From: Miscanthus floridulus
Lineage: Eukaryota; Streptophyta; Magnoliopsida; Poales; Poaceae
DNA length: 64,000 nucleotides
Direction of reading: 5' to 3'
Assembly: GCF_019320115.1 (NCBI RefSeq)
Contig: NC_089584.1
Span: 57,160,852-57,224,851 of the forward strand
Made by a program: the position numbers and the translations under genes
The notes under the pieces: model-generated
The model's input: the letters and a program-made list of their open reading frames with translations, nothing else
Database searches by the model: none
Told to the model about the DNA's origin: nothing
Shown here: one piece after another, positions 10,021 to 20,770 of the stretch
Position numbering within the stretch: the stretch's first letter is position 1
Layout of the letters: every line of letters starts with the position of its first letter

Positions 10021-13000
10021 CTCACCTTTGATCAGGATGACCACTCCGATTATATCCCAAACCCCGGGTAGTACCCACTCGTTGTCGATACAATCATTGG
10101 CAACACCTAGCTCACCAAGGTGTTGATGGACAGAGGCAGTGGCCTCAACATCCTCTATGCCAACACCCTGGAGCTCTTGGAGCTTGACCTGTCATAGCTT
10201 CGGGGCGATGCCACACCTTTCCGCGGCATCATGCTGGGGAAACGCACGTGACCCCTCGGGCACATTGACCTGCCCATCTGCTTCGGCACTCCCTCCAACT
10301 ACCACAAGGAGGATCTCACCTTTAAGGTGGTTGGGTTCAAGGGAACCTATCACGCCATCCTAGGGTGGTCGTGCTACGCTAGGTTCATGGCGGTCCCCAA
10401 CTACACCTACCTCAAGCTCAAGATGCCGGGCCCCAATGGTGTCATCACTGTCGAGTCCATGTACGAGCATGCATACGACTGCGACATCGAATGCATCGAG
10501 TATGCTGAGGCTCTCATGGAGGCTGAGACCCTCATCGTCAACCTCGATCGACTCGGTAGCAAGGCGCCTGACTCCAAGCGTTGGGCCAGGACTTTTGAGC
10601 TCGCGAAGGCCGTCAAGCTCATCCCAGTCAACCTGAATGGCTCTGATGACAGGGCACTAAGGATCAGCGCCACCCTTGACATCAAATAGGAAGCCATGCT
10701 CGTCGACTTTCTTCGCGCAAATGCCGATGTATTCGCATGGAGTCCCTCAGACATGATGGGCATACCAAGGGAGGTCGTCGAGCATGCCTTGGACATCTAG
10801 GCCTGCTCCAGACTAGTGAAGTAGCACCTACACTGATTCAATGAGGAAAAGCATAGGGCCATTGGTGAGGAGGTGCAGAAGCTTTTGGTGGCTAGGTTCA
10901 TCAAGGAAGTGTCCCATCTAGAGTGGTTAGCTAATCCTGTATTAGTTAAGAAGAAAAATGGGAAGTGGAGAATGTGTGTGGACTACACTGGTTTGAATAA
11001 AGCATGTCCAAAAGTCCCATTCCCATTACCTTGAATCGATCAAATCATTGACTCCACTGTGGGGTGCGAAACCCTATCTTTCCTTGATGCATATTCCGGT
11101 TACCATCAAATCAAGATGAAAGAATCTAACCAGCTCACGACTTCTTTCATCACACCATTCGACATGTACTACTATCTGACTATGCCATTCGGCCTCAGAA
11201 ACGTAGGGGCCACATACTAGTGGTGCATGACCCATGTCTTTGGTGAGCACATCAGGCGAACCATCGAGGCCTACATGGATGACATCGTGGTCAAGTCCAA
11301 GAAGGCCAGTGATCTCGTCGGCGACATGGAAATAGCCTTCAGATGCCTTAGAGAAAAGGGCATCAAGCTCAACCCTAAGAAGTGTGTCTTTGGGGTCCCC
11401 CGAGGCATGCTCTTGGGATTCATAGTCTAGGAACACGACATCGAGGCCAACTTAGAGAAGGTCTTGGTCGTAACCAACATGGGGCCAATTTGAGACCTCA
11501 AGGGAGTACAGAGGGTTATGGGATGCCTTACGACCCTGAGCCGCTTCATCTCGCACCTTGGCGAAAAAGGCTTGCCTCTATACCGCCTCTTGAGAAAATC
11601 TGAACGCTTTTCATGGACCCCTGAGGCCAAAGAAGCCCTCACCAAGCTCAAGGCATTGCTCACCAATCCTCCCATCCTAGTACCACCGGCCAAGGGCGAG
11701 GCCCTCTTACTCTATGTCACCGCAATGACCCAGGTGGTCAGTGTGGCCATGGTGGTCGAGAGGTAGGAAGAGGGGCACGCTCTACCCGTCCAACGACCTA
11801 TTTACTTCGTTAGCGAGGTACTCTCCAAGACTAAGACATGCTATCCCCACATCCAGAAGCTAATCTATGCCATAGTCTTGACTCGACGCAAGCTGCATCA
11901 CTACTTTGAGTCCCATCTGGTGACCATGGTGTCGTCTTTCCCTCTGGGAGAGATAATCCATAACTAGGAGGCCTCAGGTAGGATAGCCAAGTGGGCCATC
12001 AAACTCATGGGGGAAGCCCTATCTTTTGCGCCTCAGAAAGCAATTAAATCCCATGTCTTGGCCGATTTTGTGGCGGAGTGGATCAACACCCAACTGCCGC
12101 CTGCTCAAGTCCAGGCAGAATGCTGGACCATGTACTTTGATGGGTCCCTAATGAAGATTGGGGCAAGCATGGGTCTGCTCTTCATCTCACCCCTCGGAGT
12201 GCACATGCGCTACATGATTCAGCACCACTTCGCCGCCTCCAACAACATAGCTGAATACAAGGCCCTCGTCAATGGCTTGATGATTGCCATCAAACTTGGA
12301 GTATGGTGTCTCGACGTACGGGGCGATTCGCATCTCATCATCGATCAAGTGATGAAGGAGTCGAACTGCCATGACCCCAAAATGGAGGTGTACTGCAAGC
12401 TGGTACGTTGCCTCAAAGACAAGTTCGACGGTCTCAAACTCAACCATATCGTGTGAAAATTTAATGAGGCCAAGGACAAACTGGCAAAGATGGCATCTGC
12501 ACTGGCCCTAGTCCCCCCGAACATCTTCGCCAGAGACCTCCACAAGCCTTCCATCGACTGCGCCTCAGCTGCGGAAGAGGGCCCACTGGTCGAGCCCACC
12601 GCAGGGCCCGAGGCCCCCTCTATCACCGAGACCCCTTCGGCCGAGCCCAAGGTCATGGAAGTCAACACGAAGCCTCCCGAGGCCAACCAAAGCATAGACT
12701 AGCGAGTCCCATTCCTTGATTGCCTCATTTGAGGAGAGCTTCCTGCAGACAGGACCAAAGCCCGATGGCTTGCACAACGAGCAAAAACTTACATCCTTAG
12801 CAATGGCGAGTTGTACAGGCGAAGCCCATCTAGCGTCCTCCAACGATGCATCACCACCGAGGTAGGCCAAGCCCTACTTTGGGACTTGCATGTGGGAGCC
12901 TACGGGTAGAACGTAGCACCTCGGATGCTCATCGGAAATGCCTTCTGACAAGGGTTCTACTGGCCAATGGTAGTTGCTGATGCCACCAAGCTCATACGCT

Positions 13001-13935
13001 CCTGCGAGGGATGCCAGTACTACACGCGGCAGACGCATCTCCTGGCCCAAGCCCTCCAAACCATCCCCATTACATGGCCATTCGCTGTATGGGGGCTCGA
13101 CATGGTTGGGCCTCTATAGAAGGCCCCCAGGGGCTACACCCATTTGCTAGTAGTGATCGATAAGTTCTCCAAGTGGATCAAGGCTCGTTCGATCAATCGA
13201 ATCAAATCCAAGCAAGCAGTGCTGTTCTTCACTGATATCATCCATAGGTTTAGGGTTCCGAACACCATCATCACCAATAATGGGACATAGTTCATCAGCC
13301 ACAAGTTCCTGACGTTCTACGATGACCACCACATCCATGTGGCCTAGTCGGCCGTAGGTCACCCTAGGACAAATGGCCAAGTAGAGCATGCCAACGGCAT
13401 GATCCTACAAGTCCTCAAGCCAAGAATATACAACCGGCTGAAGAAATTTGGCAAGAAATGGCTTGCCGAACTCCTATCGGTCATCTAGAGCCTAAGGAAC
13501 ACCCCGAGCCGAGCCATAGGTTTCACACCATTCTTCTTGGTCTATGGAGCCGAGGCCATCCTCCCCACTGACTTGGAGTATGGTTCCCCAAGGCTACAGG
13601 CCTACAATGAGCAAAGCAACCACACTACCCACGAAGACACCCTCGACCAACTAGAGGAAGCCTGAGATGTTGCGCTACTACATTCGACCAAGTACCAGCA
13701 AGCCCTACGACGCTATCAAGCCCGGTGCATTCAAAGCCGAGACCTGAAGGTGGGCGACCTGGTGCTAAGACTGAGGTAGAGCAACAAGAGCCACCACAAG
13801 CTGACCCCGCCATGGGAAGGGCCGTACATCATCGCCCAAGTGCTAAAGACCAGAACTTACAAGCTAGCCAATGAGAAGGGCAAAATCCTCACCAACGCTT
13901 GGAACATAGAACAGCTACGTCGCTTCTATCCTTAA
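10021..13935 (+). pseudogene. Decayed pol of element F (PR, RT, RNase H, INT)
   Basis: One frame runs without a detectable indel from 10021 to the natural TAA at 13933-13935. Protease: Met-Asp-Arg-Gly-Ser near 10126-10140, where families normally have Asp-Gly/Ser-Gly. RT: about 10850-11430 with Tyr-Met-Asp-Asp at 11272-11283. RNase H: a connection domain, then Tyr-Phe-Asp-Gly-Ser near 12133. Integrase: Cys-x2-Cys near 13006-13017, the first catalytic Asp near 13102, the second replaced by Asn (Ile-Thr-Asn-Asn-Gly, about 13270-13284), and Glu in Gly-Gln-Val-Glu near 13375-13386. From 10687 to 13777 there are 21 premature stops, 14 TAG and 7 TGA, none TAA. The C-terminus Arg-Arg-Phe-Tyr-Pro is family-typical. 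Confidence 0.88.
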
Positions 13936-14547
13936 ATTTCCAAGCATTGTATACATTGTTTCTTGAAATACAATAAAGAAGCGTTCTTTAGTTATTCTAA
14001 TTTTTTGAGAAACCACCCCAAACCTATTGATGGGGGATCAGCGTTACGATAATGCTACAAGGGAGACCTGGCTCTACCTCTACAGAGGTGCCCACCGCAG
14101 GACTCGAACAAGACTCAGCTCTGCCTCTACAAAACTGAGCCTCCCTCGGGGGCTAGAAGGGGGGAACCCCCTAAGTCTTAGGCACTATTTTTTAATTGTT
14201 TTTTGAATAAATTTCTACGCCAAACTCTCTAGCGTGCTCTGACAAATCGATTGTAAAAAACCTAAGGACCAAAAGTCTGTCTCAGGGCCAAAAGGCTGGC
14301 CGAGCCGCGAGACATGCCTCTGGGCTACGGCACTCCCTCACCACCTTTTCCCTAAGGGGTAGCTTAGGTTCCAACAAAGTTTTTGGCAAATGATATGTTC
14401 AAGAATGAGACAGAGGGCAGAGGCTCGGAAATACAATAAAAATGATTAAAAAGCATAGATGCATAAGTACTTTAAAAAAGGCCTCGACTGCCACAAGCGT
14501 CACGGTACGATAATCCTAATCTGTTTACATGGCCCCTTTAGCCCAGG
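13936..14547. other. Spacer between pol and the antisense gene of F
   Basis: No coding frame recognised. It holds AATAAAG near 13971 and GAATAAAT near 14205, possible polyadenylation signals on the plus strand, and a GC-rich CCTCGGGGGCTAG segment. The sense transcript of pol and the antisense gene converge here. Confidence 0.4.
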
Positions 14548-17500
14548 TCAAGGCTTAGGGTCTCCAGTGTCGGCGGACGGCGTGGGAGGAACCACCTCCT
14601 CTTTGAACAGCTTTGCTAGTGCCGCGCCAGGGCCCTCAGCCACCTCCATCAGCTTCGTGACCTCCTCATCGGCCTCCACGTCATCCTCAGCCAAGACGTA
14701 GCTATCGCTGATGGCCTCGAGGTCGACACCGATGTAGTATGAGGAGACGATGGCCAGGGCATGCTTGACACCCATGTGTAGCACCCCCCAGAGTCGCTCG
14801 CACACTTGTCCGCTCAACGCGATCAAGCGGCTCCTGAGGGAGCTGCCCGACTCGACCCCCTCGACCTCCAGGGCCTCGCAGGTGGTACGGGTGATGCTCT
14901 ACAGCGCATTGTGCTCCCCAATATTGGCCTCGAGCACTGCCTGCACTTCAACAGAGGCCTCAGCTATCCGGGAAGCCTCCTCCTCCAACCCTGCGCCGAG
15001 ACAAGCAGGATGGGGTTAAGCGCAAAAGAAAATAAGCCAAACAAGGGCGAAGGCTTACGGGATCCACCCTCGGCTTTCTCTTTCCAGCGCTGGACCTTGA
15101 CCCGAGAGGCCATGGCCACCTTGGAAGCCTCCCTCTCTAGCTCTGCATCACATCAGGGAGTTAGGGGTCGAACACAAGAAAAACAAATAAAACAAGGGGA
15201 ACAGGACTCACCCTTGGTCTTTCCCTTCTAGACCAAAGCCTTGGCCCGGGAGGCCTCAGCCACCTTAAGGGCCTCTGCTAGGGCACCTTTTATCAGTAGG
15301 TGTGTGCCCTGCTCCGCCCTAGCTACCCAGCGATGGCCTTGGTAGAGGCCATCGCTTCTTCAGCCTAGGACCTGAAGGTGTCCCGCTCACCAGCCACTCG
15401 GGTTAGCTCCTCCTCCAGCTCCTTGATCCACACCGCCAAAGGGGCAGCCTGCTCCCGAGTCGTGGCCACCTTGGCCTTCGTATCAGCATAGTGAAGGCAG
15501 AGGTCCTCCACCTCTGCACTCCATGCCGATAGAAGCTCATTGGCATTGGCGAGTAGGTCCTTCTGCTACCAGAGCTGGTCCCAGGTGTCCCTCTCCCGCC
15601 GAAGGAACAACAACTTCCTGAGGGACCAGGCCTCGAGCTCCTAGATAGGTAGAATAGGGGTCATGCACTATGAGAAAACTTAGAAAAAGATGACACCACA
15701 TGAGAAAAGAAGATGCGTACCTGGGCAACGTTGGGTAGATCGTCAGCCATGACAGATAGTGCTGTTCGTAGCGACCCCTCCACCAGATAGCGGTATTACT
15801 CGAAAGAGCTCCAGCACCCCCCTCGACCATGTCCTTCAGGGCGAACAGAGGCTCCCCCTCAGGGTCATCCTAGCTCTACCACAAGACATGTGGGTGATCC
15901 CACCCATAGGGTTTGGGTTGTACCCACATGAGGGCTGAGCTTCCCTCGCCAGAGGTCAGAGCTGACTGCTCCACGGTGCTGGCCGCCTCGGCATCTGCCA
16001 TCTCCTTCCCCCGAGAAGTATCGTCGGAGGAGATTGAGTGGACCTCCACTTCCCGGGCGCTCTCCTACGACGGCGACGGGCCTTGGACCGGGGGCGGTAT
16101 TGAAGCCTGCCCCACCTCCGTCTTTGCTTCCTAGGCCGCTAGCTTCGCCGCGCTCATGCCGGCCTCTGCCACCCCAGCCTCGGTGGTCCTAGGGGCTCTG
16201 ACCTCTGCCACCTCAACCTCGGTGGTCTTGGGCACCCTGGCCTCCATCGCCTTGGCCTTGAAAGTCCGGGGGGCCTCACCCTCGCCCTCGGTGGCCTCGG
16301 CGACTGAGGGCGCCTTGGCCCCATCTGACTCACAGGCCTCGGCCTCGCGGGGCATAAGCTCCTCCTCCTCTGCTTACTTCATGGCCACCTCAGTAGCCTC
16401 TCCCTAGGCGACCAGCTCCTTCGGGTCGGCCCTTGCCGACGCCATGCCACATTGTATGGTGGCTTGCGCCTCCACCACCCATTGGGCGGTGGAGCTGGTG
16501 CTCACCTTGAGCGCCTTACATGGTGCCAGGGCGGGCACTTCCGCCTAACGCTTCCGGCTAAAGGCAAAACACCAACAAGGTCAGCATACGACCAAAGAAC
16601 TAATGGGAGATGCTACCAACTCTGCTGAAAAAACACTCACCTCGAACGGGGACACAACCGCTTTAGCACTGCATCCCTCCTCTGCAATGGTGGTGGCGGC
16701 AGTGGTGGCATGGCCTCCATGTCTGCCAGTGTCGACTGGCCCTCGCTGGACTCCAGTGCCCCCTCGACCTTCTATGGGGGTAGTTGTGTCACCCCCACCA
16801 CCGCCTGCTCCGCCTCCACCGTCGAGCCCACCAGGCTAACGGCGCGCTTCCCTAACGCCCATGCCTTGGGCGTGTTGGCCTTAGCCCTAGGGCGATGATC
16901 ACCGGCCCCGAGGCATCCTCTCCTCCTCCTCCTGAAAATGCCAGACTACTTGCCGATGCCCCGAACGCCATCCCCTGATGTTAGGGAGATGGTCCAGGAT
17001 ACCCCACCCCACCTCACTCTCATTGTCATCACTCGAGGAATCCGAGAATGATGGTGATGGGGACGGCTCCACTAGGAGACCCTCGTGCCTCTAGTGCCGG
17101 CGATGTTTCTCCAGCTCTTCGCACTCATAGATCTTCCTCTTGCATTTTGCCTCCTCGGAGTCCTTCTACTTCTTTTGCGCCTTAGCGTGCACCTAGTTCA
17201 CCGCCCATCGCTCTGCGTCCTCGAGAATGGGTGGTGGGGAGGCTCGCACGTCCCTCATCCCCTACAGGAACAACGCACACAAATAAGGGAACAGGAAAAT
17301 GCGAGGAGCAAGGAGGCCTTGGGGGCCACAGCGGCGCACGACTTACCAGAGAGAGCTACCCCCATGATGGGTGCATCATGAACGGGGTCAGACCACTGCT
17401 CCTCAGCCACCCCTCCACCATCTCTCTCACCCGACGTAGAATCTCCTCGTCGGAGAGGGCGACGGCGGACATCCAAATGCCATCGATCGGCTCGTCCGGT

Positions 17501-18263
17501 GTCATATCGAATAGGCACCACCGCTAAGCCATCAGCGGCAGCACCCTCTGGCAGTGGAAGGCCACCATGACCATAGCCACCATAAGGCCATGGCTACGTA
17601 GCTTCTCTAGCCCCTCTAGGAGCAGCTGCAGCTTGGGCTGATCGACCACTGGGACGCCATACCTCCACTTCTCCGGCTGGCTCTCCATGACCCGCCCGGT
17701 GTAGGGGGGAAGTCTGCCATCGTTGTTGTAGTGGTAGAACCAGCTATTGTACCAGCGATGGTTGGACGACGTGAGCTAGGCCGGGTTGTAGAGGGGCTGC
17801 CGGTCTTAGCGCACTTGGAGAGTGTAGCCGCTGGCCCTCATTGCCTTCTATGTGCCCATCATGCTCGTCAGCTTGGTGGTGAGCCCCGCTTGGAAGAGGT
17901 GGAGCCATAGCTCCCAGTGGGGGGCAATGCCTAGGTACCCCTCATAGACGGCGACAAAGATGGCCGCCTGTGCGATGGAGTTGGGATTGAAGTTGTGGAG
18001 CTCCACGCCGTAGTAGTGTGGGAGCGCCCGCATGAACCAGTCTACCGGCAGACCGAGACCATGCTCGTGGAAGGCTACGAAGCTCACGATGTAGCCATCA
18101 TGCGGCCTTGGCTCTAGCTCGCCCCTGGAGCAATCCACTCCGGCCTGGTGGGGTCGATAACTAGGCAGAGGAGGCCGTCATCAATGAGCGACTACAGCAT
18201 CTCCACCGACATGTTGGACGGACCCCAAGGATCTGCCTGAAGGACAATAGCACCACCGACCAT
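14548..18263 (-). pseudogene. Antisense gene of F: Transposase_28-type protein with predicted introns
   Basis: Minus-strand gene opposite to gag-pol. Likely start at 18263 (Met-Val-Gly-Gly-Ala). The conserved N-terminal domain lies at about 17848-18138 (Phe-His-Glu-His-Gly-Leu-Gly-Leu-Pro...His-Tyr-Tyr-Gly-Val-Glu-Leu), the pattern of PF04195, 'putative gypsy type transposon'. A Glu-Glu-Ile-Leu-Arg-Arg-Val-Arg segment near 17425-17450, an Ala/Glu-rich coiled-coil-like middle and an acidic tail ending Thr-Gly-Asp-Pro-Lys-Pro before the stop at 14548 follow. Five GT-AG introns (minus strand) are visible: 17346-17262, 16640-16558, 15720-15641, 15211-15143 and 15058-14991 (68-85 bp). Frameshifts and stops, mostly TAG, break the exons. 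Function unknown. Confidence 0.72.
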
Positions 18264-18412
18264 GGGTGTGGTGGAGAATGCGGCTATGGCGGTAAGGCTC
18301 GCTCTTTCTCCCCCTTCTCCCTTCTCCTCCCCGGTGCTCTCTATTCCAAGCAACGGCTCGAGGGCAACAAAGACAAATGCAGGCAAGGTAAGGAGGAGAG
18401 GGCGAGGCTCAT

Positions 18413-18425
18413 TACGTATTTATGC
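18413..18425 (-). promoter_or_regulatory. TATA-like site for the antisense gene
   Basis: On the minus strand CGCATAAATAC lies about 150 bp upstream of the likely start codon (18263), within a GC-rich leader. It is a plausible core promoter for an independent antisense transcript. Position and composition only. Confidence 0.35.
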
Positions 18426-18664
18426 GGGAAGGGGGCGAAACGGACGGGCGACGAAATCAGGGAAGTTTCCCTTAGATCTGGCGTAGTTAATCCAGATCCG
18501 ATTAAACCACCCACGCGCCCACCTTTTCTTTATTAATCGCATGCATAGTAACATCCCATCCGCTAACATTGCGTTGCATCCGACCGCAACAACGACAAGC
18601 ACCATTCTGTCTCCTTGAGAAACCACCTCAAAAGGCGCACCTGCCATTGTCAGCCGATGGGAGG

Positions 18665-18968
18665 GGAATATCCCCCACCTGATTCCTTTCAGACGAAGGA
18701 ACTGGGCACCGAGCCCATTATGGTCCAAGGGTTCAAAGGCTAGGCCCTCGAGGGTCTTAATAGCTACCCTAGGACAACAGAGTCAGGAACAACTATGGGC
18801 AAGCCGTACATGGCTAAGGCCCGAGCAAGCAATCGCTTGGGATGCCCTAAGTCGTGTCCGAGACTAGCGGGGAGGTCTCCGAATGGGATCCCCCCGAGGC
18901 CCATCGAATGGCCCTAGGACCCACTAGAGAAGCCCTCTAGTACTTTTGGAGTGTGTCTCTAGACCACC
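18665..18968 (-). repeat. Inverted copy of the R 3' repeat block, truncated end of F
   Basis: Read on the minus strand this matches the second long repeat block of R (about 5420-5758) and its first copy (about 4411-4720): the same landmarks ACGCACTCCAAAAGTAC-like, GACTTAGGGCATCCC, GCCCATAGT and AAAGGAATC. It lies after the antisense gene, as it does in R, so it is the family's 3' noncoding region. It ends at 18968 in the middle of the block, the truncation point of F. Confidence 0.8.
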
Positions 18969-19560
18969 AAGTTATGTTACTTAAGCTTTTATGCAAAATG
19001 TTGTCAAGCTAACTCCCCCGATAAAGCCTTGCATACTCCTTGGTGTCATATTATTTCTAGTTTATGATGGGTAAGTCTAGCTAAGTACATTCTCATACTC
19101 AGGGTTTATTCCCTCTTTTTGCAGATGACATGATGTACCATGGGTACTGAAAGAACTGCCTTCATCCTGCCACGGATGAGGACTAAACCATGGGGCATGG
19201 TACTACTGGGTTATCTCTTATGTTCTGCTTTTGGTAGAATGACCATAGCACTAGCTTTGTATTTGAACGAAGTGTGGTCTTGATGTTAAACTACTTTGCT
19301 TCTGCTACTTAAACTTGGTTTGTAATAACTATGTGAACTCTGATGTACGTGAGAAAATTGTGAACTATTTGTGAACTGTGATGTAACATGTGACCGGTTA
19401 TGTTGAATCATGTACAATCTTGGTTTGTATGTTGGTTTGTTTGAAATCCCTCATGATTTCACCAAACTACTGGGTTTATATGGGCTCAAGTATGACCGTT
19501 TGATAGCTTCATCGATTGCTATTATACTTGTGCTCTTATAAATTGGACACTTCTGTTACA
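18969..19560 (+). repeat. LTR remnant of a Gypsy-3-like element (R-U5 end)
   Basis: Its reverse complement is homologous along its length to the first part of the Gypsy-3 LTR (about 20111-20690). Shared landmarks are the CCAATTTATAAGAGCACAAGTA-like end, TACTTGAGCCCATATAAACC, and the ATGGTACATGGTA and GAATAAACCCTGAGTA regions. It therefore runs plus-strand and ends CTGTTACA at 19560. No Met-type primer-binding site follows, so it looks like the tail of a 3' LTR or a rearranged fragment. It starts mid-LTR at the truncated end of F. Confidence 0.65.
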
Positions 19561-20039
19561 GCCCCGCTGTGCCGACCCACCTCGCCATCGCTGCCACCAA
19601 TGAGAACCCACTTGCCAAGTTCATGATGCCATGCTCCACCTTCCCCATGCCATCACCTTGCCCCATCAAGCCCCATAGCCACCACATCGCCATGCTCTAG
19701 CAATCTTCGACTAGTGTCCATGGTGCACCACCACGCTAGACATGCTGACCGCCCCCACCCGCTGTCAAACCAGCGCCAACCGTGCCTCGGCCGTCTAATC
19801 CAAAATGGGTGACCTAGATCCCATCTAGCATCTAGTCAACCCTAGGTCAAACCGGCCACATCAGTAGCTGACTTAGCAGCCACATGGATACTACATAAGT
19901 GCCACATCAGCAAAGACCATGTCAATGCGATCAACACCTGGTTAGCCTTGGCCTTTTTGTAGAAAACCCCTTGGCCTTTCTATTTATCAACCTATGGTCC
20001 CTACCTTTTATGTTTTAGCCCCTGAGTTGCCAAAACTAT
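19561..20039. other. GC-rich segment of unknown origin
   Basis: C-rich, with many CCAC, GCC and CATCGCC stretches, then a segment with GTCAAACCGGCCACATCAG and GCCACATCAGC. There is no credible ORF and I do not recognise a repeat family. It separates two inverted LTR pieces. It could be host intergenic DNA, a diverged leader of Gypsy-3, or an LTR internal segment like the GC-rich islands of Gypsy-2. Confidence 0.3.
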
Positions 20040-20110
20040 TTTGTAAATCAAAAACCTTTATTTTAATTGCACATACAACAAATAGCGTTGAATCTTGCTC
20101 CGATGCTAGC
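20040..20110 (-). other. Leader and degenerate primer-binding site of Gypsy-3
   Basis: Homologous to the first internal bases of Gypsy-2 (about 32170-32249): AAAACAAAAACTTTT-like, CACATG/CACATA, and ACGTTGAACCTTGCTC-like. The site 20097-20108 reads, on the minus strand, TAGCATCGGAGC: the initiator-Met site TGGTATCAGAGC with three changes. It shows that a 5'-type internal sequence lies left of the LTR that starts at 20111. Confidence 0.65.
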
Positions 20111-20770
20111 TGTCACAGAACCGACCAATTTATAAAAGCACAAGTACAATAGCAACTACTAGGGCGATCGCACTATCATACTTGAGCCCATATAAACCTA
20201 GTAGTCTGTTGAGGGTCGAGAAGGACCTCAAATCAAAACCATCATACAAACTAAGATCGTACTTGATTTAACAAACATGTCACATGTTACATAAAGTTCA
20301 TAAGTAGTTCAACATAAATCTGAGTAGAAATAAAGTTATTACAACACAAAGTTCAACTTTAGTAGCAGAAGCAACATAGTTTTGAAACCATCACACACAT
20401 GGTTCAGATACATGCTAGTTTCATGATCATTTCCAACAAAAGCACATAGAGAAGCTACTAGAAAACACCTTGCCTGTTGGCCTCATTCCTCATCCACGAC
20501 AGGAGAGAAACACTTCTTGCAATAACCATGATACATGGTACCATCTCAACAAGTGGGAATAAACCCTAAGTACTGGTATGTACTCAGCTAGACTCACCCA
20601 TCATAAACAAAAAATAAGGAGACACCAAGGATTATGTAAGGCTGTAGAAGGTAGAGCTAGCTTGAGAACATTTTGCATAAAAGCTGAAGTAATACATGTC
20701 TTGATTTGTTTAGTTATTCTAGAAACAAGTTATACTTATTAAAATTAAGCATGTCTAGGTTGGCACCTGT
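20111..20770 (-). repeat. Gypsy-3 LTR, left part (interrupted by Gypsy-2)
   Basis: Starts TGTCACAGAACCGACCAATT, the same end as the Gypsy-2 LTRs, and ends at CCTGT (20766-20770), where Gypsy-2 inserted. The same CCTGT follows Gypsy-2 at 41316-41320, after which the LTR continues. The joined LTR is about 4.4 kb. Confidence 0.82.

Larger units (their letters stand above)
5759..18968 (+). mobile_element. Element F: Tat/Retand-type Ty3/gypsy element lacking its 3' LTR
   Basis: Plus-strand element with 5' LTR (5759-7492), probable primer-binding site (7493-7512), gag (from 7774), pol (to 13935), a spacer, an antisense gene with introns (18263 down to 14548), and a 3' noncoding segment (18665-18968) inverted relative to the repeat block of R. 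The layout gag-pol-antisense ORF, with a Transposase_28-type (PF04195) antisense product, is that of Tat-lineage elements of grasses; I name the lineage from remembered domain features. The right end at 18968 is not an LTR end, so the last part and the 3' LTR were lost by deletion or rearrangement. GGGAT at 5754-5758 is the candidate target duplication. Confidence 0.85.

Noticed and set aside
10021..13935. TAG/TGA stops as a recoding or readthrough system
   Set aside because: 21 stops spread over all domains, a mutated catalytic Asp in integrase, and the same bias in neighbouring dead elements fit deamination decay; recoding would use one or two fixed sites.
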